Source of the DNA: Pempheris klunzingeri
Taxonomy: Eukaryota > Chordata > Actinopteri > Acropomatiformes > Pempheridae
Direction: 5' to 3'
Length of the DNA stretch: 64,000 nt
Assembly: GCF_042242105.1 (NCBI RefSeq)
Contig: NC_092019.1
Coordinates: forward strand, 15,330,328-15,394,327
Numbering within the stretch: the first letter of the stretch is position 1; each line of letters opens with the position of its first letter. Under the pieces are notes generated by a model that did no database searches, was not told the origin of the DNA, and was given only the letters and a program-made list of their open reading frames with translations. The translations under genes and the position numbers were made by a program. Shown here piece after piece: positions 1 through 29,140 of this stretch.

Positions 1-1062
1 CAAGGGGGAGCGTTTTTGTTGCTGTCAGACCAGTTCTAAACCTGCCAAATCTGCCTCACATGCAGTGCAGGAAAGTAGTAGCAGCAGTCTAGACCTGCAG
101 ATCTAGAAACGTTGATGTCGCCACCTACAGGCAAAGAAAACAACAGCTGCTGCAGTTTTAACACTCACCACAGAAGACGTTAGCAGTAGCGGTGGTTTGT
201 AGCAGTTAGCATAATGTTGTCAATAGCGGAAAGTCATGCAAGTCAGCTGACAACAATCTTTATGGCTTGTTGCCATTTTTGCAGCCATTTTCTCTATGGC
301 ACATGTAGATGTCGTCCCAGTTAATGCTGTCCACAAAGCTCTGATTGGCTCTGCTGTTCTTCCACCTGGAGAAACACAACACTAGATGGCTTCAAATCAC
401 TAAAACAAGACAGAGCAATTCTGGGGCCAGGAACCAGGCTTCACAACACGTTAGAGTGCCTGTTTCCTGCTCCTCCAGGAGTCAGGAGAGCTGCTCTGTA
501 GTTTGACTCTGCACCTGCCATAAAAGATGGAGCATTCCTCATGTGCAATTCGAGGCAAACCAGCACACTTTGTGTTTAGAATTTACTGAGCAAACATGTA
601 TCATCACTGACATTATGACGAAGAAGTGGATTATCCTGCAAGACTCAAATGTTTGTGTGTGTTTTTTTATTTTGTTTATGTATTTTATTGTACTTTTTTC
701 TCCTGAAACTACTCTTTTGGAAACTAGTCTATAAAGGTTTGATTTTCAACAGACAGATTTGTCACTTCAACATTCTTTTTCATACCTATTTGGTGTGCAG
801 ATCTCTCTGTCTCAGTTTTTCAGGTACTTCACCATCAGACAATTGAGCTCTGTATTTCAGTGATATTCGGTCTGCGTTTGGTTCCTTCAGATCAATGTGT
901 GGCCTTCTGTTTTACCATTGACACACTTAAAATAATGCATACATGGATTAATTTAACAGCCTTTCAACAAACACTGGACTGTATGAACGTAGTTTGCTGC
1001 CATAGTTACCTAGCTTCATGTTGTTAATGTTTTGTGTGCTTGTCTGTGTGTGTAAATGTGTC

Positions 1063-1118
<56 letters not shown>

Positions 1119-1123
1119 TCCAG
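1..1123 (+). other. galnt1: Intron of galnt1 (5' part of window)
   Basis: No coding exon was found here. The stretch precedes the first visible galnt1 exon and ends in a (TG)n tract followed by a short acceptor. The expected upstream exon, which would encode the end of the catalytic domain, is not in the window, so the gene enters already inside an intron. Otherwise it is unremarkable single-copy-looking DNA. Confidence 0.75.
1069..1114 (+). repeat. (TG)23 microsatellite at a galnt1 3' splice site
   Basis: An uninterrupted TG tract ends only 9 nt before the AG acceptor of the exon starting at 1124, where a polypyrimidine tract would normally lie. UG repeats next to acceptors are known binding sites for TDP-43 and CELF proteins (the CFTR exon 9 case), so length changes here could affect splicing. 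Confidence 0.95.
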
Positions 1124-1283
1124 GTGTGACCAAAGTGGACTACGGTGACATCACGTCTCGCACAGCTTTGAGACAAAAGCTTCAATGTAAACCCTTCAGT
1201 TGGTACTTGGAGAATGTCTACCCTGACTCCCAGATCCCCAGGCACTATTACTCCCTGGGAGAGGTACGCCCATTTTCTATTTT

Positions 1284-1325
<42 letters not shown>

Positions 1326-2768
1326 ACCTGACTCACAAAATTTTAGATGTTGGCATTCACTGTAAGACAGACACACACAGATGAATCTGTGATTCACTGC
1401 CTTTAGCCTGCAGTCCAAGCAGACACTATGAATCTGAACCTGTTGGAATCGAAGGGTGTGGTTTTATGTTCAGGTTAAGTGTGTTGCTTAATGTGGTTTC
1501 CGTGTGTGTATGCTCAGATCCGTAACGTGGAGACCAACCAGTGCCTGGACAACATGGCCCGCAAGGAGAATGAGAGAGTCGGCATTTTCAACTGCCACGG
1601 CATGGGCGGCAACCAGGTAAACAACAGCATAAAGAAACAAACACTGACACAAAATAAGAAAAAGGGGTAAACGGTGTTAGCCATTGATACTACGGTCAAT
1701 TTAGGCATCATAAAAGGGAGAGAAGTGGGAGTACGAATCCTTAAGATGAAAAAGATGGAAAAGATTTGTTGTAACATCTGGAATCTGTTTGTGTGATGTG
1801 CAGGTTTTCTCCTACACGGCCAATAAGGAGATCAGGACAGACGACTTGTGTCTAGACGTGTCCAAGCTAAATGGACCCGTCATGATGCTTAAGTGTCATC
1901 ACCTCAAAGGCAACCAGCTCTGGGAGTACGACCCTGTGGTGAGTGGAAGAAATGATGAAATTGCACATTGCAGTTATGTGTGAGGAAAGAATTACTGCAC
2001 TGATGCAAGTGCAACAGTAAATGTCCACATAGTAACACACACACACAGTTCTCCTACAGGTTCAGAAATCTGTGTAGTAAAATTAGTGTAAATAAAAAAA
2101 ACAATGAAACCGCTTAAACAGAAAACATGTTTTTGTCAATTTTCACTGCAAAATAGTCTGAACCAGTTTTCACTTCAATTTTATTTCTCCTCACATCCAA
2201 AAGTTTAAGTGTCCTGTTGCTGATTATAGACTTTTAACAAAGAAAATACGTAATTTGTAATCTGAAATCTTGTTTTTCTTTTTAGTTTTTATTAAGAAAT
2301 GAAAAGGAACGCAGGTTTTGTTTAAAATGAAAATAATAGGCCCAGTTTATTCCCACATACCAGCTGTCACTTGAGTTCGTGGGATATTTATTGTCTACAG
2401 TTTTAGGTGATATATCCTCATTAACACGTTACCCAACTCAGCCACAACATGCCTCACAGCGAGAGCTACACCAAAACCAAATTGAGCCTAAGAATTAAAA
2501 AAAGAAGAATTTTGAATTTTAAAATGTGAGGTATCCTGTGCACAGATGTTCAAATGAACCAGTCGAAACCCTGACTTGCATGCTCTCACACACTCTCCCC
2601 CCGTGTTCCCCTGCTGTGCAGAAGCTGACCCTGGTCCACGTCAACAGTAACCAGTGTCTGGACAAGGCCAGCGAGGAGGACAGCCAGGTGCCCAGCGTCA
2701 GAGACTGCACACACACACGCTCCCAACAGTGGCTACTCCGCAACGTCACACTACCAGAGGTCTTCTGA
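1124..2768 (+). CDS. galnt1: Polypeptide N-acetylgalactosaminyltransferase 1, C-terminal exons (partial)
   Basis: Golgi type II enzyme that starts mucin-type O-glycosylation by moving GalNAc from UDP-GalNAc to Ser/Thr. Four coding exons are read: 1124-1263, 1518-1616, 1804-1938 and 2622-2768, all with AG/GT borders and consistent phase (first exon in phase 1, the rest in phase 0). They encode the end of the catalytic region ([29 protein letters not shown]) and the ricin-type lectin domain, with NQCLDN and NQCLDK repeats and the QxW-type motifs GNQLWEYD and SQQWLLR. The protein ends [12 protein letters not shown], close to mammalian GALNT1 (NVTLPEIF). The paralogue GALNT13 ends differently and lacks the [12 protein letters not shown] block, so GALNT1 is preferred. 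The N-terminal membrane anchor and most of the catalytic domain lie outside the window. The first exon (140 nt, not a multiple of 3) is flanked by TG and CA repeats. Confidence 0.95.
1286..1321 (+). repeat. (CA)n microsatellite downstream of a galnt1 5' splice site
   Basis: A CA tract begins 22 nt after the donor at 1264. It is complementary to the TG tract on the other side of the same 140-nt exon. Intronic CA repeats close to donors are known hnRNP L elements. Confidence 0.95.
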
Positions 2769-5692
<2,924 letters not shown>

Positions 5693-8394
5693 AGATGATT
5701 CTCTGCTTCTGTTTTCTGAAAGCATCTCCCCTACAGTAAATGAGATATTGGGATGTTTTCATATTAATGCGGCGTCTTGATACAGATTATAATTCTAGGT
5801 GAGATTTTGTTTCTCCAATTTGCATTGTTCTCATATTTAGTGGTCAAAAAGGCAGAGAACTCAGACGTCAAAGTGTCCTGAGTTCCTCTGAAGCCTCTTC
5901 ATCCACAGTGAGGAATAATCTGCCCTGTAGATCCGAGAAGAGCCGCCTTCAGGGAGACGACGCTCTCTGTTCGTCTCTGTAAATGAAATGAGTGATTCTG
6001 CTGTTGAGGATTTGGAGCTGTGAGAGGGCAGGAAGACTCCACTCTGGTTTATGTGCTGCAGACTTCAGAGGAGCTGTGTGGAGTCTTTGATCCTAAGAAA
6101 CGGATCAAAGCCAAATCAGACTGCAGCCCGGAGGGAAACTCCTGGAAAAAGATGGAATATTGAAGCGTGTTCAGAGGAACAGAGTGAATTTATAAAATTT
6201 GAAATGTGTGTCTAATGTAACCGTTTTATTGATGCTTGTTTGTCAAATCAGTCTTATATTTTATTATTGAGACATGCACTAATTTAGACTTATCCTTGCC
6301 TTAGTGGAACTGGTCATAAATTGCATTTTTGGACAGACTGGTTGTTTTCTTATAAAGAGATGAAGTTATCCACGGTAGAAAATGTAATAACAGATTCTTA
6401 CAATAATCAGCAGGTGTCGCTTCATAATCCAAATATGTCTTGGCTCATAATGTAGCGTTTATCTGGTCAGAAGGAGGTTTTAACATGTTTGACAAGCTCA
6501 TTTTAAAGTGATGAAGCCTGAACCTGAGAGATGGCAGATGGCAGACGGCAGCGTTATCCGTGTGGAGCCACAGCTGAGGTTATGTACTGTCCTCTGTCCT
6601 CCTTTCTGTGAATTTAATAGTCTGTGATGTTGTGGTCTTTTAACTTTTAAAATTTTTGCTTTTATTTACAGGTTACCAGTGTGTGAAGTCACCTGGCAGG
6701 CCGTGGTTCAACTCCAGCATCGGCTCTTGAGCAGAAACTTCATTTTGGACTGCGGACTTTCTCTGGGTGATCCAAACACAAACACCTCATGATGGGAAAT
6801 GTTTGCTGTGTTTTCAGTGATAGTCTGAAAGGCCATCATCAAAAAATACAAATTTCAGACTTCACAAAGTATCCCCTCTAATATTTTACATATTTTCATA
6901 TATCTTCACATGCTCTGCTGCTCCCAAAACATTTCAAACTGCAGCCTCATACAGCCCACATTGTTTCTCTGTAGTCATTAATATTACTGTATTTTCAGGT
7001 GTCCCACATTCAGCACTGACACTATATAGATCTAAAGGAGTTTTGCTATTTGAAACTAATGTACTTTATACCTATGACTTTTTTTTTATAAGACAAAAAA
7101 ATGATTTTTAAAAAGAATAATTTTAATTTCACAAGCTTCAAAGTATTTCCACGCATATTTAACAACTTGAATTTGAATACATATATTTGAACATTTGTAT
7201 CATATTCCTATGAAGATCATACTGTGGTGTTTGTCGATGTCACTGGAGGCCTCAGCTGAAAGGTGCCTGGCTTTACCAGCAGCCGTGCTGTAGCTTTCCC
7301 TGGATTTGATATTTATTCTGTCCATCTGTCCAGAGCCTCAGTGACACATTGACAATCTGTAAAGCCTTCACAGAACAGATGACACCTCTGACTCAACTCA
7401 CACAAACACAGAAGGACGTTTTAACTTTTGTTTATCCGGGGAAAGTTAGATTTTGAATGCATGCAGTTTGTAGCCTGCTTTATATTTACATAGTTCAGCA
7501 TAATCCCACCTGGAAGCTGCCCCATATAGCTCAGTCCCCCACTGGAGGCACAACAATAGTCTGCTCTGTGATGAGAATATTATGCATGAATTTAAAGAGT
7601 CCATGCAAGTACATTAACAGTTCAGCAGCGGATAACAATATCTTTATCAGTCAGATCTCAAGACCGACCCGTCATGGATTAATTTGACAATCAAAAGGGC
7701 CAAATTTGACTCCAAACAAATAAGAAAACCTGCTTCAGCTGAGTGCTGAAATTAGTTTCGTTTACAGTACTATCTTAAATGCAAAAATGAACATTAGGAT
7801 TCGGGCACTTTTGTTTTATATATAACTTGTTTTATGTGACAAAGTACATTTACTCAAGTATCTTACATACGTACAATTTATAGGCACTTGTAGTTAGGAT
7901 TACTTGATTATTTCCATTTTCTGCTACATCATACTTTAACTCCACGACATTTCAGAGGGTAATAAAAATATTGTACTTTTTACTCCACTACATGCATTTG
8001 ATAGCTGAAGAAACGTATAGATTAAGAGTTTAACAATATATAAGATAGTTAAAAAATAAGTTCCACTTACGACATTCAAGTTATAGTATTATGTCAGACT
8101 TATTCTGTCATCATATTCATATTATATGTAGCACTGACAGCAGCCATTTATCAACATTTTACATCCAGAACTTTTACTTGAGTAAAAGAGCTAAATATTT
8201 CCTACACCACTTTATTTTCAATTCAATAGCTGTAGGTTTTAAAAAGCTGGTTGGACAAAAAAATTAAAAAGAGCCAAAATTTGATAAATGACTTCATCAG
8301 ATTGAGTGACAATGAAAATAAATAATTGCTGGCCTAATTCAGTCAAAAAGCTACCTATTTATAATTAATAAGGAACTCAACAGAGCCGCTGCAG
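5693..8394. other. Intergenic region between galnt1 and tmem245
   Basis: No gene is visible. The two flanking genes converge here (galnt1 + and tmem245 -). AT-rich, with a dispersed repeat at 7831-8215 described separately. Open frames are short and show no recognisable family. Confidence 0.6.
7831..8215. repeat. Dispersed teleost repeat with inverted ends
   Basis: The block starts near a TTTACTCAAGTA end (7849-7860) and ends near the exact reverse complement TACTTGAGTAAA (8175-8186). Phrases such as 'tttttactccactacat' are familiar from interspersed repeats in many spiny-finned fish. Short terminal inverted repeats without coding capacity suggest a non-autonomous DNA element; the superfamily is not assigned. 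Confidence 0.5.
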
Positions 8395-9877
8395 TTTAGA
8401 TGACAATGTTTATTATGTCAGTGCATGTCCAATGACTAAAACAAAAGAAACGGTACCAAATGGAAACTACAGTAATTTAATTAAACAATGAAACCGTTAT
8501 TAAATCACCACCACCAACATTTGTTCCAACCCAGAACACATCACAGCCCTCCCACCATCAGGCAGCTAACACAGTAGCCATGTATGATCAATGTGTCGCG
8601 TTACATAAAAATCTGTACAGATTGTTAATTATTAAAGCTTCACGTGATGTAAACTACTTCATACTCTGTTCAGAAAAGTGCTTCGACTGTAGTTTGAATA
8701 TGGAGTAAGCAAGTGCAAGAGTGGATGAGGCGAGTAAAAGAAATCTAAAGACTCTTCTAAAAGGTGAAATGACGTGATGGAGGTGACGGTAACAGTCTCA
8801 ACAAAAATACTCAGTCACACTGTTCAATATCAAGGTAGTGTAAACATGCTTCAGTACTGGCAGATCAGCTAAGCGTGTTGAAAAATGGAGAGCTTGTGTG
8901 TGTGTGCATTCACAGTGTGTAAAAAAAGCTTAGAATAAATTAAAAATGTAAAAACAGAATCCCCCGTTAATCCTCTGGTCTTGGATTCAGACCAAACTCC
9001 CTGAAAGCAGGACGCCTAATCTGACCCACTAAAGTAGTCGTCATCAGTCCAAACCTGCAGCCATTAGCAGAGACATTCGCTATAATCAAACCACACGGAC
9101 ACCTAAAAAAAAAAGTGAAACAGTGGAAACAAAGCTTAGTCCAGGAGAGCAGGAGTGTGTGTGTGTGCGTGTGTGTGTCAAACCAAAGATCTAGTGTTGT
9201 AAACTCACAGCTGTTATCACTGAAACATGAATGACACATTATGTTAAACTATTTTTAAAAAAACCTGTCGTGAGGACTTCTATGGCAAGAACTGTTCAGT
9301 TCATCTTTACACAAACCAGTTGTCACTACAGACTCTACTTGAGCCTCCAGGAGGAGAGAGGTAGGGAGTACAAATACTGCACGACCACGCACTGTAGCTT
9401 AAACACAGCCTGGGTGCACAGGGTGGAAATCAGGGGAGGGGGGGCTTTGTAGATAAAAATATATCTTATAATTCACCACAAAGTGCAATAATTTTTGGCA
9501 TTTTTAAACATTACAAAATCAATTTAGGCACTGAGTTCTGAGAGATGATGTGATTAGCATCAACGTCTCTGCCATTTGATCGTGAAGCCAAATGTGACAT
9601 CGTTGGTCCATGTTTGGGATCAGGTTGAACGCTTATACCTGTAATTTTAGGGTCTTGAGTGAGAGCAGCTGGTGCCGTGCTGCTCAGAGAAGCGGCTCTG
9701 GTAAGCAGACAGCATGATGGATGACCAGCCATCACGCCGCCATCTCTTCTCGGTCAGCGGCCGAAACCTCCAGAGCCGGGCGGCGTAGGGAGGAGCTTTG
9801 GGGAGGGGAGCACTTCCCCTGAGGAATCAGCCAATGGGAAGCCAGGTGGCATTCCACAGGGATGCACTCTCTCGCTC
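8395..9877 (-). other. tmem245: tmem245 3' untranslated region
   Basis: Sequence downstream of the tmem245 stop codon (minus strand). An AATAAA on the minus strand at 8414-8409 is the best poly(A) signal, giving a 3'UTR of about 1.5 kb. No coding potential is seen on either strand. Confidence 0.6.
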
Positions 9878-23640
<13,763 letters not shown>

Positions 23641-25524
23641 ACGCTTCCTGTAGTTTATTTTTTTATTTCCACTTAATATTATTCATGGTTTTCTTTTAAT
23701 TCGATAATGCTGTTTTGTGTCATGCGTTGTTGTAATTGTTGTTACTATTTATTTCCTTGTATTTATTTCTTCTTATTTATTTCTTGGTATTGTTATTTAT
23801 TATTAAACATTTAATCTAAATAAAGAAATAATTCTCCTGTATTTCTGCATAATATATCAAGTCTGTTATTCAAAAACTATTATGTCAGACTTTGGTGTAC
23901 CACAGTGTCGATGTTAAAAATGGACACATGCACATACATTGTGTTATCAGAGCAATTTATCACGAGATGTGAAATGAAATCACATGAAATGTTTACATAT
24001 TGTGACTTTAGTGTAATCAGGACCATAAGCAGTATTTTCTAAATACTGACATCAGCAGTATGTGACCTTTGTTATTAAAAGGACTTTTTTTTGGTTATAA
24101 AAATGGTGTGCATGGGTACCAAGACAGCAGGTCCCTTGAAACAACATTGATTGTTAAGTATATTATACAATGTTAATTTTATCCAAATCATTTTATGGCA
24201 TCTGTGACCTTTTTTCTTTTAACTGCACCAAAAAAAGGTTTTTTATTTCTATTTATTAGTTTATTTGTTTTAGATTTTCAAAAATTAGATCTATATTAGA
24301 TCTTAGAGTAGTCACTTAAGGTTACCCTGGAAGAGTATTTCCACCAAAATTTTAAATTGCATATAGTAGCAGGTCATGGATTCTCTCCAAATACAGACGA
24401 CATGACTTCAGTGTCCTCAATGGTAGCTACAGTCATAAATAGAATTATTTTTATTCCATTAAATATAAATAATTTGTCTGTTTGACAGGTGTTTGTTCAT
24501 GCACTGCAGCACCTGTATTATGCTGTCAATACTGTTTTGTTATTTCTTAAAAGGTTTATTGATAATAAACACACCAGATTGTTTCAGGCATTTTAACATT
24601 TCCATTCATTTTTAATACAGATCAAAAGGGGGAAAAATGAGTTCACGTCAAAGCAAACTGTTCTTCAGTCCACAGTTTGCACCTGTTCAGGGTGTTATTG
24701 CTTGCATAGGCAACAGTAACTCATGTAGCAGTCTCTGTCTGTCTGTCAAACACATCGCCACAGTACTGATAAACAAACCCAACAGCCACTCTGGTTGAAA
24801 AAATCTCCAAATTATTGAAATGTGAGATGAGCCAAGTGTTTGAGTGCCAAACATAAACATTAGAAAAGGGAATGAAAATCTTTTACATGGTAAATCTATA
24901 CTGTAGACACTCCCTTGGAAACGGTATTTTGTGAAAGTATGAATCATTGAATAAACTTTCCCTTTTCTTCTGATTTTATGACAGATGACGTCCACATAAA
25001 CATAACAGTGTAAAAGGACAGGAAGAGCGTGAGCAAGCGGCTGTGAGCTGCTTAGTTTCTTTTGTCCTCAGAAAACCTTTGTGTTTTAGCCAAGTTCAAC
25101 ATGAGGACTGTCTTCTCGTCACCAGTGAACAGCGGGTTATTGAAATCATTCCCAGATTTCCCAGTGCATGCAGTACTTTGAAGACTTGTGAGATTTATTT
25201 ACTGGCATGTGTAGTCCTAATATGTTTTCTATTGGAAGCTATCATAAATACTGAAAATGACTGGCCTACTTATACTATAACACTACTCTTTTATCAGACC
25301 TTTTGTTTTGTACATGACACCTCTACAATATAGGTTTAATTATTTGTCAAGATCCTCTGTATGAGTTCAGAGTGATGAATATATGGTCTCTATCATGTTT
25401 AATATATCTAATACAGTGTCTCTTTGTGCAAAGTGCACACCTCAATGTGGCATCAGACAAAAATGGCAACTTTTTTTTATTGCTACGTCATCCTCTCTTC
25501 CACTCTGTGCTCCTCTGTGCTTCA
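23641..25524. other. Spacer between tmem245 and frrs1l, including the frrs1l 3'UTR
   Basis: AT-rich, no gene. frrs1l reads towards tmem245, so its 3'UTR must lie here. Minus-strand AATAAA hexamers occur at 25481-25476 (only about 45 nt past the stop) and 24560-24555. The distal one would suit the long 3'UTR known for mammalian FRRS1L, but this cannot be decided by sight. Confidence 0.5.
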
Positions 25525-27707
25525 TTACGGCGTTCCCATGAGTAAATAGAAGGTGAGGGCTACTATGAGCAGCAAGCAGAGGGGAGAGTTGAACGTCTGG
25601 TAGGCTGTAGAGGGCATGAAGACGTCCTCGTACTTATAGATACTGATCATGTGGTCGCTGACTGGCGGACTGTCGATGTCGTGCCTTGTGATGGAACCTG
25701 AAGGGAAAGGGTAAAACAATGTAAGATGTCATGAAGGATAAAAACATCACATAAACAGCTGACTAGATGCTGAAGTCTGGTCAGTCACCTTGTATGGCCG
25801 GTCCCCATGCAAACAGGTAATACCACGACAGGTGCAAGTCCACCAGTGTCTCTTCTCTTGGGACGTATAACGGCCGTTTGAACCGGCAGGTCACTCGGTT
25901 GTTCTCAAAAATGCCCTCTTCGTCTCTCGCTGGGTTTCTCTTGATTTCTTTGGCCCACTGTCCGACATTGTAGAAGTGATGAATCCGCACACGTCCGTTA
26001 TCGTCATGGACACAGCCCATGACATCGTCTCCACCCTGAGGAACAAAGAGATGAGAGACATTTATTCCAAATTTCTACGTATCCAGTTCTTGAATAAAAG
26101 GTAAGATCCTAATGCAAAATATAAATATAGTAACTGGGACGGACACAGTGCCCCAGAGTTTCCTGCTGAAAAACTGTCACACTGTGACTGCAATTACATG
26201 AGACTGGGGACATTTTTGACTTTCTCTTAACTTTTAATAAAATGGGTCATAAAGCACATCAGCGCCATGTGGAAGTTTTCTATTTTTTTTTTTTTTGCTG
26301 TAAGAACAGGCAATACAGGAAAGATAAACAACAATAAAACAAACCACAAACCGTCTTTTAATATTAATATACTGTAGTTCACCATGTTCATCACAATGGG
26401 CTCATGATAACTGGATGCCAAACAGGTACATCAAATTTCATTCTTCAGAGAAGTGTTGACATTTTGTTAGCTAAAAATTAACAGGGAATATAAAACAGCT
26501 TCGATATGATAATGTAGATACTAGACAATAAATGATGAATACTGATATAGAGCTCAGCCTTTATCAGGAGGCGCTAAACATTTGATCACATTTTTATTGT
26601 TTGTAAATGCTAATCAACAACACAGTTTGTGTCAATACTATTAATTATATGTAGTGTAAATTTAACACCTTTAACCAGTGTTTCCCAAATCTTTCGGCTT
26701 GTAATCCCCTAAAATGAAACTGTGTTTTGGATTGTTATCAACTCCAAACAGTTCAAAGTGTTTCAGAAATTATACAGAATTTCGCAAGAAAAAGGCAAAA
26801 ACAACACGAACATCAGAAAAAGTCAACATAATTTTGTGTAACAGAAATTATTTAAGCCTTAAATCATCTTGTTCACTCTCATATCCATCTTTGGACCCTT
26901 GTGCCTTAAAATATTGAATATATGCTCTTCATTTATCATTACGTCTTTCTCCTCAAAAGATGCATCATTTTCAACACGTCCATGTGTTTGATTATAGATT
27001 ACGGACCGGAGATTTGCAGTAACTTGGTCTGATACCACAAATAAAAGCAGGATTTGTTGTGCTGTTACATAACATGAATATGTATGTTGTGCTGACTAGA
27101 ACGGAGGCAGACATTTCTTAACAAAGGTTGTGCAGCTGCTCACCATTTTCTTGTCAGAGGAGAATCCTACGGCCACCCAGCCGTCTGTGTCTGCACTCAT
27201 CTCGTACTCCACATCCGTCCCGATACGACGATAACTCAGAAAGTAGTCACACGTCTCAGCATCACACCCTGGCTTACCATATCTGTACAAAAACAAACAA
27301 ATACAAGCACTTACAGACAGACAGAGCTCAGGTGACAAGATGATGTTATCATGACAATATCATGATAATCTAAGAGGCAAACTAGGGAGCTTTTTATATG
27401 AAGTCCATGTTTAGCTCCAGCTTTCTGTGAGACCACAGCATGTAGCATAAAGCATCACTACAGCTGCACCAGAGCTCTGTTTTCAGACAGTGAAATCTGG
27501 CAAAAGACGGATCCTTCTCTGACCTTATGCAGCCTTTGGTTATTCCACAGTCGCTGACTTTGATCTTGGCGAAGGGATCCACTGGTGGGGCGGTGGGGAA
27601 TGGATATCCTGCAAAACACAAAATCAGCACTCTGTTGGTTCCAGACAAAAACAGTTGATGCTTGTTTTCAAGACAGTCAGAAGGCCAACTAGGGGGAGGC
27701 CATCTGC

Positions 27708-27773
<66 letters not shown>

Positions 27774-28228
27774 GAAGAAGAGGGAGGAAGAGGGGGTGGG
27801 CAGCTACCATGGGGGAGCTGGCCTGGGTGCTGAAGGGCCTTGCACAGTGGAGACAGGTTGGATACAAGACAAAATAAACAGCACACGTTCAATTTCTGCT
27901 CCCAGTTTCTATTTGTGTCTCTAATCTATGACCCAGTATGTTGTAAGTTTGTCTGTTGCGCACTACATGTAAACAAAACCCGCCAAAGGGAAGCTTTAGC
28001 GGCACGATGCACGAGGTCCTTACCGTCATCGGACAGGTATCTGGACTCCAGGAACTCAGAGGCGAAGGTGCTGTAGGAGTCCTTGTGAGGCTCCTGGTGT
28101 CCCGGCTCTCCGTGCTCCCCGTGGCCGGCCCGGAGTGCTCCCTCATCGGTGGGGCTCGGCGCGACCCCCCGCCATCCGATCTGCACGAGCAGCAGCAGCA
28201 GCTGCACGAGCCTCCGCGGGATCATCAT
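25525..28228 (-). CDS. frrs1l: Ferric-chelate reductase 1-like protein (FRRS1L), complete, 5 exons
   Basis: ER-associated accessory factor for AMPA-type glutamate receptor biogenesis in neurons (mammalian FRRS1L loss causes epileptic-dyskinetic encephalopathy). Exons: 28228-28024, 27608-27524, 27282-27144, 26035-25789, 25697-25525; 849 nt, 282 aa plus stop, phases consistent. The N-terminus ([19 protein letters not shown]) is a signal peptide. The conserved core starts [17 protein letters not shown] at residue 70 and leads into a DOMON domain (about 98-225) with [38 protein letters not shown] and [16 protein letters not shown]. The last 20 residues ([20 protein letters not shown]) form a hydrophobic C-terminal tail, identical in character to mammals. 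The N-terminal segment (about 25-65) is divergent from mammals. ATG 28228 is chosen because only a TTG lies further upstream in frame; a second ATG follows at once. It neighbours tmem245 as in human 9q31. Confidence 0.96.
27711..27773 (+). repeat. Compound (GT)n(GA)n microsatellite in frrs1l intron 1
   Basis: About 19 GT units run directly into about 12 GA units. In the frrs1l transcript this reads as a (UC)n(AC)n tract about 100 nt upstream of exon 2. Confidence 0.95.
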
Positions 28229-28948
28229 GGGCAAATCACGCAAACGAAACAGCAGCGATGGAAAACGACTAAACCAACTTGCAATCAAATCGTATCCTCA
28301 TTATTATTGCTTGAATGTCGGTATCTCCGCAGGTACCCATCGCAGCGTCACCAAAATCCCGTCCGCATCCTAATTGCCTGTTTGGATGTTTATTCGCAGG
28401 GATGTGGGGGGATTCAGCGCCGATGACCGTGTGATTAGGAGCCTAATCCGATCCAAAATTACCCAGATTTGCAATCCTACCATCTAATTCGGCTTCACGC
28501 CCATAATCCTTTTTGAAATCCGAATCTAGATGCTGAAAAGTGCTCATTAATCTTTACATATTTCCAGTCGAGTATTGGCCGGATGAATGGTTTCGCCCAC
28601 ACTCCCTCTCCTCTCCTCCTCCAGTCAATCACTGTAACACCCAATGAGGAGCCGCTACGTGCTGATATTAGGATCAATAAATTGTACATCACAGCCTATA
28701 GACGGACAGAGAGAGGTATTTCTGAATAGTCATGTTATAGTAGAGCTTCAGTAAAGTGTAGCAGTGCAATTATACATCTGTGGGGTCGCAAATACAGGAT
28801 CAACAATCACTGTTTTGATTTGATGATGAGTATCTACCTTAACGAGATAAACAGGCTAAAAGAAACATGTTTTTCTTAATGACTACATATCATATTCTCT
28901 CGTCAGTCATAGTAGGGCTGCAACTAAACACACACAAGTAGTGGGCTG

Positions 28949-28982
<34 letters not shown>

Positions 28983-29140
28983 ACCCATTAAGATGTCATT
29001 TATTCATTTATCTTACTTTAGAGACCTCCATAAATTATATCATAGATTATTATATCCTATTATAGATTATAGCTGGATCTCTGTATGGATCGTTTCCCCT
29101 CATGGTGGGTAAGCTTAGAAAAAACACCAGGCCTGCTCCA
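28229..29140. promoter_or_regulatory. frrs1l: frrs1l upstream region with RE1/NRSF-like sequence
   Basis: No gene in this 0.9 kb. At 28413-28433, about 185 bp upstream of the frrs1l ATG, TTCAGCGCCGATGACCGTG resembles the bipartite RE1 element: left half 8 of 9 to TTCAGCACC, right half weaker. A (GT)n tract occupies 28951-28981. A 'gtagggctgcaactaa' fragment near 28914 looks like a hAT-type end. Confidence 0.4.

Noticed and set aside
1124..2768. Assignment of the first gene to galnt13
   Set aside because: The C-terminal residues and the [12 protein letters not shown] segment fit GALNT1; GALNT13 ends differently.
9479..9500. ATTGCACTTTG (minus strand), shares the miR-25/92/32/367 seed
   Set aside because: It lies in the tmem245 3'UTR, the rest of the mature sequence does not match any of these microRNAs and no convincing hairpin is present.
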